NCBI RefSeq assembly: GCF_001423745.1
Contig: NZ_LMPC01000030.1
Span: 62,500-126,499, forward strand
Origin: Arthrobacter sp. Leaf337
GTDB lineage: Bacteria > Actinomycetota > Actinomycetes > Actinomycetales > Micrococcaceae
Length of the DNA: 64,000 nucleotides
Direction of reading: 5' to 3'
Each line of letters begins with the position of its first letter. The stretch's first letter is position 1. The position numbers and the translations under genes were made by a program. Of this stretch, positions 1-7,977 are shown piece after piece. Below the pieces are notes generated by a model. It ran no database searches and was not told where the DNA came from. It saw only the letters and a program-made list of their open reading frames with translations.

Positions 1-344
1 CGGAGGTGGACGTTGATGACGGCGTCGAAGTCTTCGTCGGTCATCTTCAGCAGGGACTTGTCCCTCAGGATGCCGGCGTTGGTGACCAGGATGTCGAGGC
101 GCCCGAACTCGGTGACGGCCGCCTGCACCAGCTGCCGGGCCACTTCCGTGCTGCCGACGGGAGCGACGACGGCGGCGGCCTTTCCGCCGTCGGCCTCGAT
201 GAGCGCCACTGCCTCCCCGGCGACCGTCGCGTCGACGTCGTTGATGACGACGGCTGCGCCCTGCCGTGCGAGTTCCCGGGCGTAGGACAGGCCCAGGCCA
301 CGGCCGCTTCCGGTGACGATTGCTACTTTGCCTGACAGGCTCAT
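1..344 (-). CDS. SDR family oxidoreductase, 5' part only
   Basis: This is the N-terminal part (about 114 residues) of a short-chain dehydrogenase/reductase; the gene runs off the left edge of the window. The Rossmann cofactor motif TGSGRGLG lies at residues 11-18, an acidic residue follows the second strand (NDVD), and the NAG motif typical of classical SDRs appears near residue 90. The ATG at 344 is preceded by a purine-rich stretch (AAAGGAGCAGCC), which supports the start. Classical SDRs are NAD(P)-dependent oxidoreductases of about 250 residues. The Ser-Tyr-Lys catalytic residues lie outside the window, so substrate and activity cannot be judged. It is divergent from the MarR gene at 470 and may be controlled by it. 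Confidence 0.85.
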   Translation of the reverse strand, partial: MSLSGKVAIVTGSGRGLGLSYARELARQGAAVVINDVDATVAGEAVALIEADGGKAAAVVAPVGSTEVARQLVQAAVTEFGRLDILVTNAGILRDKSLLKMTDEDFDAVINVHL

Positions 345-421
345 GGCTGCTCCTTTGCTAGCTGACCTTGTGCATCCCGGCTCTCAACGTGGGATGCTGT
401 TCTGCATCCATGAAATTATGG

Positions 422-442
422 ATAGTTGAAAATGTCAACGAT
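422..442. promoter_or_regulatory. Candidate MarR operator between divergent genes
   Basis: Inverted repeat with arms ATAGTTGA and TCAACGAT (one mismatch) around a 5-bp centre; the inner GTTGA/TCAAC arms are perfect. It lies in the AT-rich gap between the SDR gene and the MarR gene. MarR proteins usually bind such palindromes in divergent promoters, so autoregulation plus control of the SDR gene is a reasonable inference. Confidence 0.5.
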
Positions 443-469
443 TTATTTTGAGGATTATTGGAGTCGGCC

Positions 470-955
470 ATGACGATCGAGACACAGGGCGGTCAACGGA
501 CCGAACAGGCCCACAAGCTTGTGGCCGCATCCATCAGCCAGGACCTGGGATTTCTGCTGGCCAAGCTGCACGCTGTGGGGTCCGTTTTGAACAACAGGGC
601 GCTGGCCGAGTTCGACCTGAAGGAGCGTTCGTACTCGGTCCTGATCCTCGCCAACAGCGGGCTGGAGCCGACGCAGCGCGAACTGGCGGACTTCCTCAGC
701 CTGGATCCCAGCCAGATTGTGGCACTCGTGGATGAGCTGGAGAAGCGCGGCCTCGTGGCCAGGGCGCCGGGAAAGCAGGACCGCCGGGCAAAAACCGTGA
801 CGGCCACCGCCAAGGGAGGAAAGCTGCTGCAGCGGGCCAGCGACGCTGCGCGGCGGGCTGAGGCGGAAGTACTGGAAGGGCTGCCCGCGGAAGAATCGGC
901 GCAGCTCAAGGCGCTGCTGCGCAAAGCACTGTGGGGTGCCGGGCTATCTACCTGA
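470..955 (+). CDS. MarR family transcriptional regulator
   Basis: A 161-residue winged-helix regulator of MarR size. The helix-turn-helix region is visible around residues 55-90 (REL..FL.LDPSQIVALVDELEKRGL), followed by the wing with the conserved DRRAK stretch (PGKQDRRAKTVTAT). The ATG at 470 is preceded by GGAG at 460-463; an upstream in-frame TTG at 458 is less likely. MarR dimers usually repress a divergent gene until a phenolic or other small ligand binds. The divergent neighbour is an SDR oxidoreductase and a palindrome sits between them, so local repression is likely. The ligand cannot be inferred. Confidence 0.85.
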   Translation: MTIETQGGQRTEQAHKLVAASISQDLGFLLAKLHAVGSVLNNRALAEFDLKERSYSVLILANSGLEPTQRELADFLSLDPSQIVALVDELEKRGLVARAPGKQDRRAKTVTATAKGGKLLQRASDAARRAEAEVLEGLPAEESAQLKALLRKALWGAGLST

Positions 956-1030
956 GGTTTTTCGGGACCCGGTTAGCGTGCAGGGTCGGCTTAGCGTCCG
1001 GGCCGGAATGTTTTAGCCGGCCGGATGGCC

Positions 1031-1273
1031 CTAGCGTGCCGGGCCGTCCGGGCGGGAACGCCCCTGGCATTCGGCCCTGTTCCGGCGCGCCAGCTCTGCC
1101 AAGACCACCGGCCCCACCAGGCCGGCATGGTTCGGGCCTGGTGTGTTGTCGCTGTTCCTCAAGAGGCAGGCCAGTGCTTCGAGCTCGCCGGTGGGGACGG
1201 ACGACAATGAGGCGTAGGACTTGAAGATACGCCGTTCGGCAATGCCGGCGAGGCGGCCACTGTTCGCGTTCAT
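1031..1273 (-). CDS. Possible small hypothetical protein
   Basis: A weak candidate of 80 residues in the 506-base gap between the marR and arsR genes (956-1461), which otherwise shows nothing recognisable. The frame begins at ATG 1273 after a G-rich stretch and has G or C at most third positions, as in neighbouring genes. The N-terminus contains a plausible helix (AERRIFKSYASL) and the protein has two cysteines. No family was recognised. Several longer frames cross the same DNA, as expected in GC-rich sequence, so this may be spurious. Confidence 0.3.
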   Translation of the reverse strand: MNANSGRLAGIAERRIFKSYASLSSVPTGELEALACLLRNSDNTPGPNHAGLVGPVVLAELARRNRAECQGRSRPDGPAR

Positions 1274-1461
1274 GCGGCCCCCGCAGGGGGATCCGTGGCA
1301 GCGGGTGCGAAGACGGCGCGGAATGTCGGGCCCATGGGAACTCCTCAGCAAAGAATCCGGAGGCTGCCTGCATAACCCGAAGCCAGAATACCGCAGACCG
1401 GCTCCCCGGCACACGGTCTTTAAGCCCCGAATTGCCCTCCCACCCGGCGCCACGTCGAGGG

Positions 1462-1839
1462 TCACCCGTGGAAGGGTTCGCCCGTGGTTCGGTGGTCCGC
1501 ATGGTTGATGGTCTCCCGGATCAGCCGGACGAGGTGGCCGTCGTGCAGCGAGTAGATGACATGCCGGCCGTCCTTCCGCGCGTTCACCATCCCGCTGAGC
1601 CTCAGTTTGGCCAGGTGCTGGCTGACCACCGTCCTCGGAACGGCGGCCGCCTCCGTAAGTTCCGTGACGCTCCTGGGGCCTTGCGCAAGCTGCCACAGCA
1701 GATGCAGGCGCGTAGGTTCGGCCAGCATCCGCAGCGTGGCAGCGGCATTTTCCAGCAACTCCGGTCCAGGCGTGACGGGATGGACGAGCGAGGGCCCATC
1801 AGTGCCGGCGCTGAACGGACTGCTCGGCTGGCTGCTCAA
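1462..1839 (-). CDS. ArsR/SmtB family metal-sensing repressor
   Basis: A winged-helix ArsR protein of about 125 residues. The HTH lies at SVTELTEAAAVPRTVVSQHLAKL, followed by the wing GRHVIYSLHD. The C-terminal helix carries D-x-H-x10-H-x2-H (DGH...HADH), the spacing of the alpha5 Zn/Co/Ni site of CzrA, SmtB and NmtR. The Cys-rich alpha3 arsenic site is absent. The start is uncertain: a TTG at 1839 follows GAGGAG and overlaps the end of the MFS gene by 41 bases, which suggests translational coupling; a longer frame to 1929 lacks a good ribosome site. Metal-relieved repression of the upstream exporter operon is inferred. Confidence 0.8.
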   Translation of the reverse strand: MSSQPSSPFSAGTDGPSLVHPVTPGPELLENAAATLRMLAEPTRLHLLWQLAQGPRSVTELTEAAAVPRTVVSQHLAKLRLSGMVNARKDGRHVIYSLHDGHLVRLIRETINHADHRTTGEPFHG

Positions 1840-3085
1840 TGGCCTGCTCCTCGGTGACGGCGGGACCCGGTCCGGAAAAGGTCTTCCGGGGCCAGGACAG
1901 GAAGGCTCCTGCACTGCCAAGTATCGCAAGGATTGTCAGCGCCGCGGCAGCCCAGCCCAGGCCTGCGGCAGCACCGATCCAGCCCGCTACCGGATAACTG
2001 AGGAGGTAGCAGGCGTGGGAGAGCGAGAACTGGGCCGTGAAAACGTACGGGAGCGTGCCCTCCGTGGCAGCTTCCCGGAGCAACCGGGAGGACGGGGTGA
2101 TGACGGCGGACGTGGCGGCGCCGAGGACGAACCATAGCCCCAGCAGCGGCCACCATCCGACGCCCTGCGATGCCATGAACATCACCGCGGCGGCGGCGCC
2201 AAGTGCCGGGGGGATCAGGGCGGCGCCGGTCAGCATGACGGCTCGATCGCCGAAGCGGTCCAGAACCCGCGGAACGGCCAGGGCGACAGCCATGGAGCCG
2301 GCGCCGAAGCAGGCAAGGGCAACGGCAAGATCGGATCCGGGACGGTGCAGGACGTCCCGGACATAGACCACGGTATTGACCAGCACGAGGGCCGTCGGGG
2401 CGGCCACCGCAAGGTTCAGTGCCAGCAGGGACCTCAGCTTCCGGTTGCGCCAAAAGATCCGCGTCCCCAGGGTGGTCCGGTGCCACAAGGACGGCTGGGG
2501 CTCCCCGGGCGCGCCGGGCCGGGGTACGGCCGTAAAGGCGACCAGGGTCGCGGAGATCAGGAAGCCGGCAACAGTGCCGATGAACAGCTCGTGGTAGCTC
2601 ATCACGGTCAGCAGCAGCGCGGCAGCAGCCGGGCTAACCAGGGCTTCCATGTCATAGGCGAGCCGGGACAACGAAAGGGCATAGGTGTAGTCCCGGGGAT
2701 CCTTCAGGATGAGCGGGATCAACGACTGGAACGCCGGCGTAAATGTTGCTGACGCGGATTGGAGCAGGAAGATCACCACATAGATCTGCCACGTTTCCGT
2801 GATGAACGGCAGGCACAGGGCCATGGCTGCCCGGACCAGGTCAGCCGCAATCAGCACCGGCTTCCTGGGCAGGCGGGCCACGAGGGCGGTGATCACCGGA
2901 GCGAGGCCCACGTAGGCCACCATCTTGATGGTCAGGGCCGTTCCCAGGATGGCCCCGGCGTGCCTTCCGGCAAGGTCGTAGGCGAGCAGCCCCAGGGCGA
3001 TTGTCAGCAGGCCCGTCCCCGCCAGGGCAACGACCTGGGCACAGAACAGCCGCGCAAAGACTCTGTTCCGAAGGACAGCCAGCAT
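1799..3085 (-). CDS. MFS transporter, probable metal exporter
   Basis: A 428-residue major facilitator protein with about 12 hydrophobic segments and the loop 2-3 basic stretch (ARLPRKPVLIAAD). Start ATG 3085 is chosen because GAGGAG lies 10 bases upstream; a GTG at 3127 would place the first codons inside a palindrome that looks like an operator. The arsR gene overlaps its 3' end, so the two are co-transcribed. Since that ArsR carries a CzrA-like alpha5 metal motif, export of Zn, Co or Ni is the best inference. Substrates of MFS proteins cannot be read from sequence alone, and drug efflux remains possible. Confidence 0.75.
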   Translation of the reverse strand: MLAVLRNRVFARLFCAQVVALAGTGLLTIALGLLAYDLAGRHAGAILGTALTIKMVAYVGLAPVITALVARLPRKPVLIAADLVRAAMALCLPFITETWQIYVVIFLLQSASATFTPAFQSLIPLILKDPRDYTYALSLSRLAYDMEALVSPAAAALLLTVMSYHELFIGTVAGFLISATLVAFTAVPRPGAPGEPQPSLWHRTTLGTRIFWRNRKLRSLLALNLAVAAPTALVLVNTVVYVRDVLHRPGSDLAVALACFGAGSMAVALAVPRVLDRFGDRAVMLTGAALIPPALGAAAAVMFMASQGVGWWPLLGLWFVLGAATSAVITPSSRLLREAATEGTLPYVFTAQFSLSHACYLLSYPVAGWIGAAAGLGWAAAALTILAILGSAGAFLSWPRKTFSGPGPAVTEEQAIEQPAEQSVQRRH

Positions 3086-3100
3086 CAAACTCAAACTCCT

Positions 3101-3132
3101 CAAGTGCATACGTGCACTAACGTGCACACTTG
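3101..3132. promoter_or_regulatory. Candidate ArsR operator upstream of MFS-arsR
   Basis: A 32-bp imperfect palindrome with outer arms CAAGTG and CACTTG and inner GTGCAC-type words; 9 of 12 positions match in each arm. It lies 16 bases upstream of the chosen MFS start, which is where an autoregulating ArsR repressor would bind. Confidence 0.5.
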
Positions 3133-3181
3133 AAAGTGTAAGCCCCGCAGCACCGGGAACGCCCGCCTAGCGAACACCCGC

Positions 3182-4471
3182 TTAGCGGGATGCGGGCTTG
3201 TGATCAGTGCCGCGCATCCGCACAGCCACCACAACGCCGGACAGCCCGGTCAGGACGGCGACGACGGCGACTGCCGCAGGAATGCCAAAGGCATCGGCGA
3301 TGATTCCGGACAGCAGGGCACCGACGGCAAAGCCGCCGTCGCGCCACAGCCGGTAGATCCCCACCGATCTGGCCCGCCACTCGGGATGGGCAACATCGCC
3401 GATGGCGGCCAGCAGCGTCGGGTAGACCATGGCCGTGCCTGCTCCAAGCAGCACCGCCGCGGCCAGCCAGGTTTCGAAGCCGGCCCCGAAGGCCACCATG
3501 CCGAGGGCGATTGCCTGTACCAGCATGCCTCCGACGATCAGGGGCTTGCGCCCGATCCGGTCCGACAGCGCGCCCGTCACCAGCTGGCCGGCGCCCCATA
3601 CGGCCGGATACACGGCCGCGAGGATGCCGATGCGTTCAATCGTCAATCCGGCGGCCGCAAATAGGACGGGGAACAGGCCCCAGGCCAGGCCGTCATTCAG
3701 GTTGTTCACCATGCCCGCCTGGCTCACGGACGATAGGGACTTGTCGCGGAAGCTCGTCAGCGTGAACACCTCACGGTTGCTCAGCTGCGCGTGCGCCCCC
3801 TCATGGACCGACACATGGCTGGCAGCCTCGGCCCTGGCATGGTGGTGGGTTTCCCGCACGGTGAGCACGGAAAGGCCCAGGCCGACGGCGATGAACGCAG
3901 CACCCAGCAGGAAGGGGCCGGGACGCAACCCGTACGCAGAGGCGATGTAGCCGGTGGCCAGCGCGGTCCCGGCGACGCCGAGGTAGCCGGCCGCCTCGTT
4001 GAGGCCCATCGCCAGGCCACGGCGGGAGGGACCCACGAGGTCCATCTTCATCATCACCGTGGTGGACCAGGTCAGTCCCTGGCTGATGCCGAGGACGACG
4101 TTGGCCGCCACGATCCACCCCCACGACGGCCCGAAGATCAGCATCAGCGGGACGGGCAGCGCGATCAGCCAGCCCGCCACGAGGACCGGTTTGCGGCCGT
4201 AACGGTCCGACAAGGTGCCGGCGAAATAATTGGTGGCTGCCTTGGCCACGCCGAACGCCAGGATGTACGTCAAGGCACTCGTATACAGGTCCAGCTTGAA
4301 GACCTCGCCTGCAAGCAGGGGCAGGACGGTTCTCTCCTGCCCCAGCGTTCCGCCGACCAGGGCGTTGACTGCCACCAGGATCATGAACTGGGCAAGGTTC
4401 TGCCGCAGCCCCAGGGTTATGGCATCCAAAGTGCGGGGCTTCCGATGCGGGGAGGGACTTTCGGAGGTCAT
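3182..4471 (-). CDS. MFS transporter with histidine-rich central loop
   Basis: A 429-residue MFS protein. The loop 2-3 signature DRYGRKPVLVAG is near residue 90 and its repeat DRIGRKPLIVGG in the second half. The cytoplasmic loop between the two six-helix bundles is rich in histidine (THHHARAEAASHVSVHEGAH), a feature seen in some metal-resistance transporters. Start ATG 4471 is preceded by AGGA. It lies downstream on the same strand as nothing obvious and just 54 bases upstream of the metal-exporter promoter region. A second metal or cation exporter is possible, but the His-rich loop is the only direct hint. Confidence 0.75.
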   Translation of the reverse strand: MTSESPSPHRKPRTLDAITLGLRQNLAQFMILVAVNALVGGTLGQERTVLPLLAGEVFKLDLYTSALTYILAFGVAKAATNYFAGTLSDRYGRKPVLVAGWLIALPVPLMLIFGPSWGWIVAANVVLGISQGLTWSTTVMMKMDLVGPSRRGLAMGLNEAAGYLGVAGTALATGYIASAYGLRPGPFLLGAAFIAVGLGLSVLTVRETHHHARAEAASHVSVHEGAHAQLSNREVFTLTSFRDKSLSSVSQAGMVNNLNDGLAWGLFPVLFAAAGLTIERIGILAAVYPAVWGAGQLVTGALSDRIGRKPLIVGGMLVQAIALGMVAFGAGFETWLAAAVLLGAGTAMVYPTLLAAIGDVAHPEWRARSVGIYRLWRDGGFAVGALLSGIIADAFGIPAAVAVVAVLTGLSGVVVAVRMRGTDHKPASR

Positions 4472-4855
4472 GTTTTGATTCCTGGGGTGGGAGACGAAGG
4501 CGGGAAAGGGAACGGGCCGCGAAGAAGGAAATGGCGACGGCAGCCGATAGACCTGTGGCTGAACGAAGACCGCCCGAATGGGGCTTGCGCGGACCGCCTA
4601 CAGACAGGGGTCGCGCCGGCGAATCAGGCAGCCCAGTGGGCGGACGCGCAATGCAGGTGAGCGGCGCGGGAAAATTGGCGCCGCTCGACCGCCGGGCATC
4701 CCGCCCCGCAGCGTAATCACGCCGTTCGAAAGGGCCGACGGCGACTGGGGACAGCCCGGGTCTCAGCGGGCTTTTCGCCGCCGGCCCCATAACAATTTTA
4801 GGAGATTACGACCCGCCGCGTGCGAGTGGACGCTACCCGTTTTCCCTTGGTTCTG
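4472..4855. other. Gap without a recognisable gene
   Basis: These 384 bases hold no convincing frame. They must contain the promoter of the minus-strand MFS gene. A short hairpin (GCCCG/CGGGC followed by TTTT, 4753-4774) points to the plus strand, but no plus-strand gene precedes it. Confidence 0.4.
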
Positions 4856-5137
4856 TCAGGCAGACTTGGTCCCGGCCACGCGGCCGGCTGCACGGGCCGA
4901 GCGGTTGCGCCACCAGCGGCGGACGAGGTCAACCATGGCCAGGAGCCCCGCGAGCGGCGAAAGAACGGCCGCGGCGTAGACGAAGAGCAGCCACGTAAGT
5001 GTTGCAATCGGCGGCTGGTTGGTACTGAGAAGTGACAGGCCGCCGAAGAAGGCGACCGTCCAGAAAAGCACTACGCCAAAGAGCACCGCCGCAGCAGGGA
5101 AATACTCGTTTGTCACTACGGTCATCACAGTGTTCAA
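4856..5137 (-). CDS. Small membrane protein, unknown
   Basis: A 93-residue protein with two long hydrophobic segments (about residues 14-37 and 45-68) and a basic C-terminal tail (RRWWRNRSARAAGR), so probably a two-helix inner membrane protein with a positively charged cytoplasmic end. No family was recognised. It lies on the same strand as the DUF302 gene and the CsoR-family gene in front of it, so it may belong to the persulfide-response locus. Its role is unknown. Confidence 0.6.
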   Translation of the reverse strand: MNTVMTVVTNEYFPAAAVLFGVVLFWTVAFFGGLSLLSTNQPPIATLTWLLFVYAAAVLSPLAGLLAMVDLVRRWWRNRSARAAGRVAGTKSA

Positions 5138-5246
5138 TGCTCTTCCTCCTGACTCATTTGGCGCCGGACATCACCGCGTCAATCTCAGTATGAAGGCAGC
5201 GAATGCAGGATCCCGGCAGGACGCAGAAAGCGTGACGAAAATAACC

Positions 5247-5702
5247 TCAGCCCACGCCTGGGACCACCTGTCCTGAGCCGATTTCCGCCGCCGTTTGCGC
5301 ATCCAGGTCGGCCAGCGCGGCACGCAGCCGGGCATCGGCGTCGTTTGCCACTTCGTGCACTTCCGGGCTGTCGCTGAGCTGCACCATGGTCTGCGGATCT
5401 ATGGCCTGGATGGTGGTCACCTCCGCACCCTTGCCGCGGCGCACCACAACATTGCACGGCAACAGCGCGCCGAGGTCCGGTTCGGCGGCAAGCGCACGGC
5501 TGGCCAGGGCAGGGTTGCAGGCGCCCAGGATGACGTAGTCGCCGAGCGCTTCGGCAGCGTCGGCGCCAAGCTTGGCCTCGAAGGTCGCGCGGACATTGAT
5601 CTCCGAGAGAATGCCGAACCCTTGTCCCGCGAGCGCTTCACGCGTCCGTTCGACGGCGTCGCTCCAGGACAGCGGGACGGTCACGGTGTGGGTGTAGGTC
5701 AT
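5247..5702 (-). CDS. DUF302 domain protein
   Basis: A 151-residue protein that matches the DUF302 pattern: an N-terminal sheet (TVPLSWSDAVERTREAL...GFGILSEINVRATFEAKLG), then YVILGACNPALASRAL and LLPCNVVVRR. The conserved cysteines of ACNP and LPCN are present. DUF302 proteins are small soluble proteins of uncertain function, often found near sulfur- or heavy-metal-related genes. Start ATG 5702 follows GGAG; an upstream in-frame ATG at 5738 lacks such a site. It lies just downstream of the CsoR-family gene, probably in one transcript with it. Confidence 0.8.
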   Translation of the reverse strand: MTYTHTVTVPLSWSDAVERTREALAGQGFGILSEINVRATFEAKLGADAAEALGDYVILGACNPALASRALAAEPDLGALLPCNVVVRRGKGAEVTTIQAIDPQTMVQLSDSPEVHEVANDADARLRAALADLDAQTAAEIGSGQVVPGVG

Positions 5703-5763
5703 GGGGTCTCCTATTTGTATTGGCGAATGGCTTTGCATTGGCGGTTGGCGGTTTGAATGAGGC

Positions 5764-6021
5764 TTATGCCAGGGACAGGAAGAGCTTTTCCAGGTCTTTC
5801 GTGTTCATGCTTGCGTCCTTTCGGACAATGCATTGCTCAAGCCCGCTGGCAATGATGGCGAACCCCGCACGGTCCAGCGCCTTAGAGACCGCCGCGAGCT
5901 GGGTGACGATGTCTGTGCAATCGCGCCCCTCCTCCAGCATTCGGGTCACGGCAGACAGCTGCCCCTGGGCTCGCTTGAGCCGGTTGATGACCGGGGTGAG
6001 GTCGGTTGAATCGAGTTCCAT
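5764..6021 (-). CDS. CsoR-family repressor, CstR (persulfide-sensing) type
   Basis: An 85-residue all-helical DUF156 repressor (INRLKRAQGQLSAVTRMLEEG). Cys35 and Cys64 are 29 residues apart, as are Cys31 and Cys60 in Staphylococcus CstR. The position that carries the copper-ligand histidine in CsoR (four residues before the second Cys) is Gly60 here. Loss of that His with both Cys kept is the hallmark of persulfide-sensing CstR rather than copper-sensing CsoR. Start ATG 6021 follows GGAGG. The divergent genes encode rhodaneses, a sulfite/sulfonate-type exporter and a CstB-like enzyme, the known CstR regulon. Three palindromes lie between them. Confidence 0.85.
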   Translation of the reverse strand: MELDSTDLTPVINRLKRAQGQLSAVTRMLEEGRDCTDIVTQLAAVSKALDRAGFAIIASGLEQCIVRKDASMNTKDLEKLFLSLA

Positions 6022-6057
6022 AATGCCTCCGGATAAGGGGTTGCCAGAGTTCAAGGC

Positions 6058-6118
6058 TATACCCCCAGGGGTGTTTTTGACTACCCCCGGGGGTATCTGT
6101 AATACTCGGTGGGGTATT
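6058..6118. promoter_or_regulatory. Array of three CsoR/CstR operators
   Basis: Site 1 at 6058-6073 contains ATACCCCCAGGGGTG. Site 2 at 6082-6095 is the perfect palindrome TACCCCCGGGGGTA. Site 3 at 6101-6118 is weaker (AATACTCG...GGGGTATT). CsoR-family proteins bind such TACCCC/GGGGTA palindromes. The array lies in the divergent promoter region of the repressor and the rhodanese-exporter operon, so both should be repressed together. Confidence 0.8.
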
Positions 6119-6152
6119 CAGCTTTCGTCTGATCCGTCTTGAAAGGACATCC

Positions 6153-6791
6153 ATGACACGCCCCTCCGCTTCACCGGCTGCCCCCGCAGTCACCGCCCTG
6201 GATCCGGAAACGCTGCAGAGCTGGTTTCAGGAACACAAGGACCTCGTGGTGATCGACGTGCGCTCGGCCGCAGAATTCCAGTCCCTGCACATCCGCGGCT
6301 CATACAACGTTCCGCTCCCGCTGCTCTCCGAGCACACCGACGAACTGGCCACCCGGCTGGGAAGCCGCGTAGTGCTCGTGTGCCAGTCAGGCGCACGGGC
6401 TGAGCAGGCACGGCAGCGCCTCGGCGGAGCCGGCATCGGCGCCGCCTATGTCCTGACCGGCGGCGTGCCGGGCTTCGCGGCTGCCGGCGGCGACGTTGTC
6501 CGCGGCAAGGCCCGCTGGGACCTTGAGCGCCAGGTCCGCCTTGCTGCCGGTTCCCTCGTGGTGCTGGGCCTGGCCGGCGGGAAATTCGTCTCGCCCAAGA
6601 TCCGCCTGCTCGCGGGCGCCATCGGCACGGGCCTGACCTTCTCGGCCGCGACCAACACCTGCGCCATGGGCCAAGCGATCTCGGCCATGCCGTGGAACAA
6701 GGCGGCGAAGGAGCCTACCCGCGAATCCGCCATTCTGCAGCTGCCCGCTGCGGCAGAGCAGACCGAACCGGACCGGACACAGGCGGCATGA
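6153..6791 (+). CDS. Rhodanese with C-terminal DUF2892 membrane domain (YgaP-like)
   Basis: A 212-residue protein. Residues 20-120 are a rhodanese domain (VVIDVRSAAEF; active-site loop CQSGAR with Cys77). Residues about 125-185 form a DUF2892-type hairpin with two hydrophobic helices and the NTCAMG...MPWN ending. E. coli YgaP has this architecture: a membrane-anchored cytosolic sulfurtransferase. It would take sulfane sulfur onto Cys77 near the membrane. Its last codons overlap the exporter gene by four bases (ATGA). It is the first gene behind the CstR-type operators. Confidence 0.85.
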   Translation: MTRPSASPAAPAVTALDPETLQSWFQEHKDLVVIDVRSAAEFQSLHIRGSYNVPLPLLSEHTDELATRLGSRVVLVCQSGARAEQARQRLGGAGIGAAYVLTGGVPGFAAAGGDVVRGKARWDLERQVRLAAGSLVVLGLAGGKFVSPKIRLLAGAIGTGLTFSAATNTCAMGQAISAMPWNKAAKEPTRESAILQLPAAAEQTEPDRTQAA

Positions 6792-7546
6792 TTCCAGCCT
6801 TGGCACTGGGGCTGCTCGTTGGGATTGTGCTCGGGGTGGTCGGGGGCGGCGGGTCAATCATCGCCGTCCCGGCCCTGGTCTACGGAGTGGGCCTGAGCCC
6901 CTCGGAGGCCATCCCCACCTCCCTGCTGGTGGTCGGCCTCTCTTCGCTGGCAGCACTCCTGCCCCGGTTCCGCGAAGGCATCAACTGGCCCGTTGTCCTA
7001 CTGGTCGGCGCCGCCGGCATTCCTGCGGCATGGGGAGGCGCGGCCGTGGGTCGCCTCCTGGATCCGAACGTATTGATGCTCGCCTTCGCGGGCATCATGG
7101 TGGTTGCCGGCATCCGCATGCTGATGCGCACCAGCGAGGTAGAGGGAACGTGCAGCACCGGACCCACCCGGGCCTTCCGCTCCTGCGCCCCCAAGGCGGT
7201 CGGAGTCGGACTGCTGGTCGGCTTCCTCACCGGATTGCTGGGAGTCGGCGGCGGATTTCTCATCACGCCGGCTCTCACCCTCTTCTTGGGGCTGCGCATG
7301 AAGCAGGCCGTCGCATCGTCCCTGGCCATCATTGTCATCAACTCCGCGGCGGGCTTCGGAGCCCACGCCGCCGGCTTCACCATTGAGTGGTCAACAGCCC
7401 TGGCCTTCACGGTCCCCGCAATCCTCGGCTCACTCGCCGCAGCGCGTCTGGCACGTTTCCTCAAGGACAGGCACGTCCGCGTCTCGTTCGCTGTTCTGAT
7501 TTTCGCCGTAGCCGCCTGGGTCACTGCAAGCACCGTCACAGCCTGA
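6788..7546 (+). CDS. TauE/SafE family membrane exporter
   Basis: A 252-residue integral membrane protein with about eight helices in two repeats. Each repeat begins with a Gly-rich motif (GIVLGVVGGGGSIIAVPAL and FLTGLLGVGGGFLITPAL), typical of TauE/SafE (DUF81). The family moves sulfur oxyanions or organosulfonates; in CstR-controlled operons a TauE homologue is thought to export sulfite or a related species. The start at 6788 overlaps the stop of the rhodanese gene, which points to translational coupling. The exact substrate is inferred from context only. Confidence 0.85.
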   Translation: MIPALALGLLVGIVLGVVGGGGSIIAVPALVYGVGLSPSEAIPTSLLVVGLSSLAALLPRFREGINWPVVLLVGAAGIPAAWGGAAVGRLLDPNVLMLAFAGIMVVAGIRMLMRTSEVEGTCSTGPTRAFRSCAPKAVGVGLLVGFLTGLLGVGGGFLITPALTLFLGLRMKQAVASSLAIIVINSAAGFGAHAAGFTIEWSTALAFTVPAILGSLAAARLARFLKDRHVRVSFAVLIFAVAAWVTASTVTA

Positions 7547-7602
7547 CCGGTATCCGCCGGCCCCGCCCCCATCCCGCCCGACCCCACAAAAAGGAGAACC
7601 TC

Positions 7603-7944
7603 ATGGGCCTGATCGACGCGCTGAAGAAGGCTTTCAGCAAACCCTATAAAACCGTCTCAGTGGCCGAAGCCAAGGAGCTCCTCGCCTCCCGGGCGGTACT
7701 GATTGACGTCCGTTCCGCGCAGGAATGGCGGAGCGGACACGCACCACAGGCCAAGCACCTGCCTCTGGACAGGCTGCAGACCGGCGCATCCGGCCTGCAG
7801 AAGGGCCGGCCAGTCGTCGCGATGTGCCAGTCGGGAGTCCGCTCGGCGTCAGCCGCGCGGCTGCTCGCCAGCCAAGGCTACGAGGCGTATTCGCTCCGCG
7901 GCGGCATCGGGGCCTGGCGCCAGGCCGGCGAACCGGTCCGCTAA
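7603..7944 (+). CDS. Single-domain rhodanese sulfurtransferase
   Basis: A 113-residue protein with one rhodanese domain: LIDVRSAQEW near residue 35 and the active-site loop CQSGVRS with Cys75. The N-terminus (MGLIDALKKAFSKPYKTV) is a short amphipathic lead-in and not a clear signal peptide. The start follows AAAAAGGAG. Rhodaneses carry persulfide sulfur on the loop cysteine and pass it to thiols or cyanide. It sits 56 bases after the exporter in the same direction and belongs to the same likely operon. Confidence 0.85.
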   Translation: MGLIDALKKAFSKPYKTVSVAEAKELLASRAVLIDVRSAQEWRSGHAPQAKHLPLDRLQTGASGLQKGRPVVAMCQSGVRSASAARLLASQGYEAYSLRGGIGAWRQAGEPVR

Positions 7945-7977
7945 ACACTCAACACACACTCCGGAAAGGAACCCGCC

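Noticed and set aside
948..1502. A 184-codon minus-strand frame after marR
   Set aside because: It overlaps the arsR end, its translation is Arg/Pro/Gly-rich, and it has no ribosome site.
4753..4774. Plus-strand terminator-like hairpin
   Set aside because: The stem is only five base pairs and no plus-strand gene precedes it.
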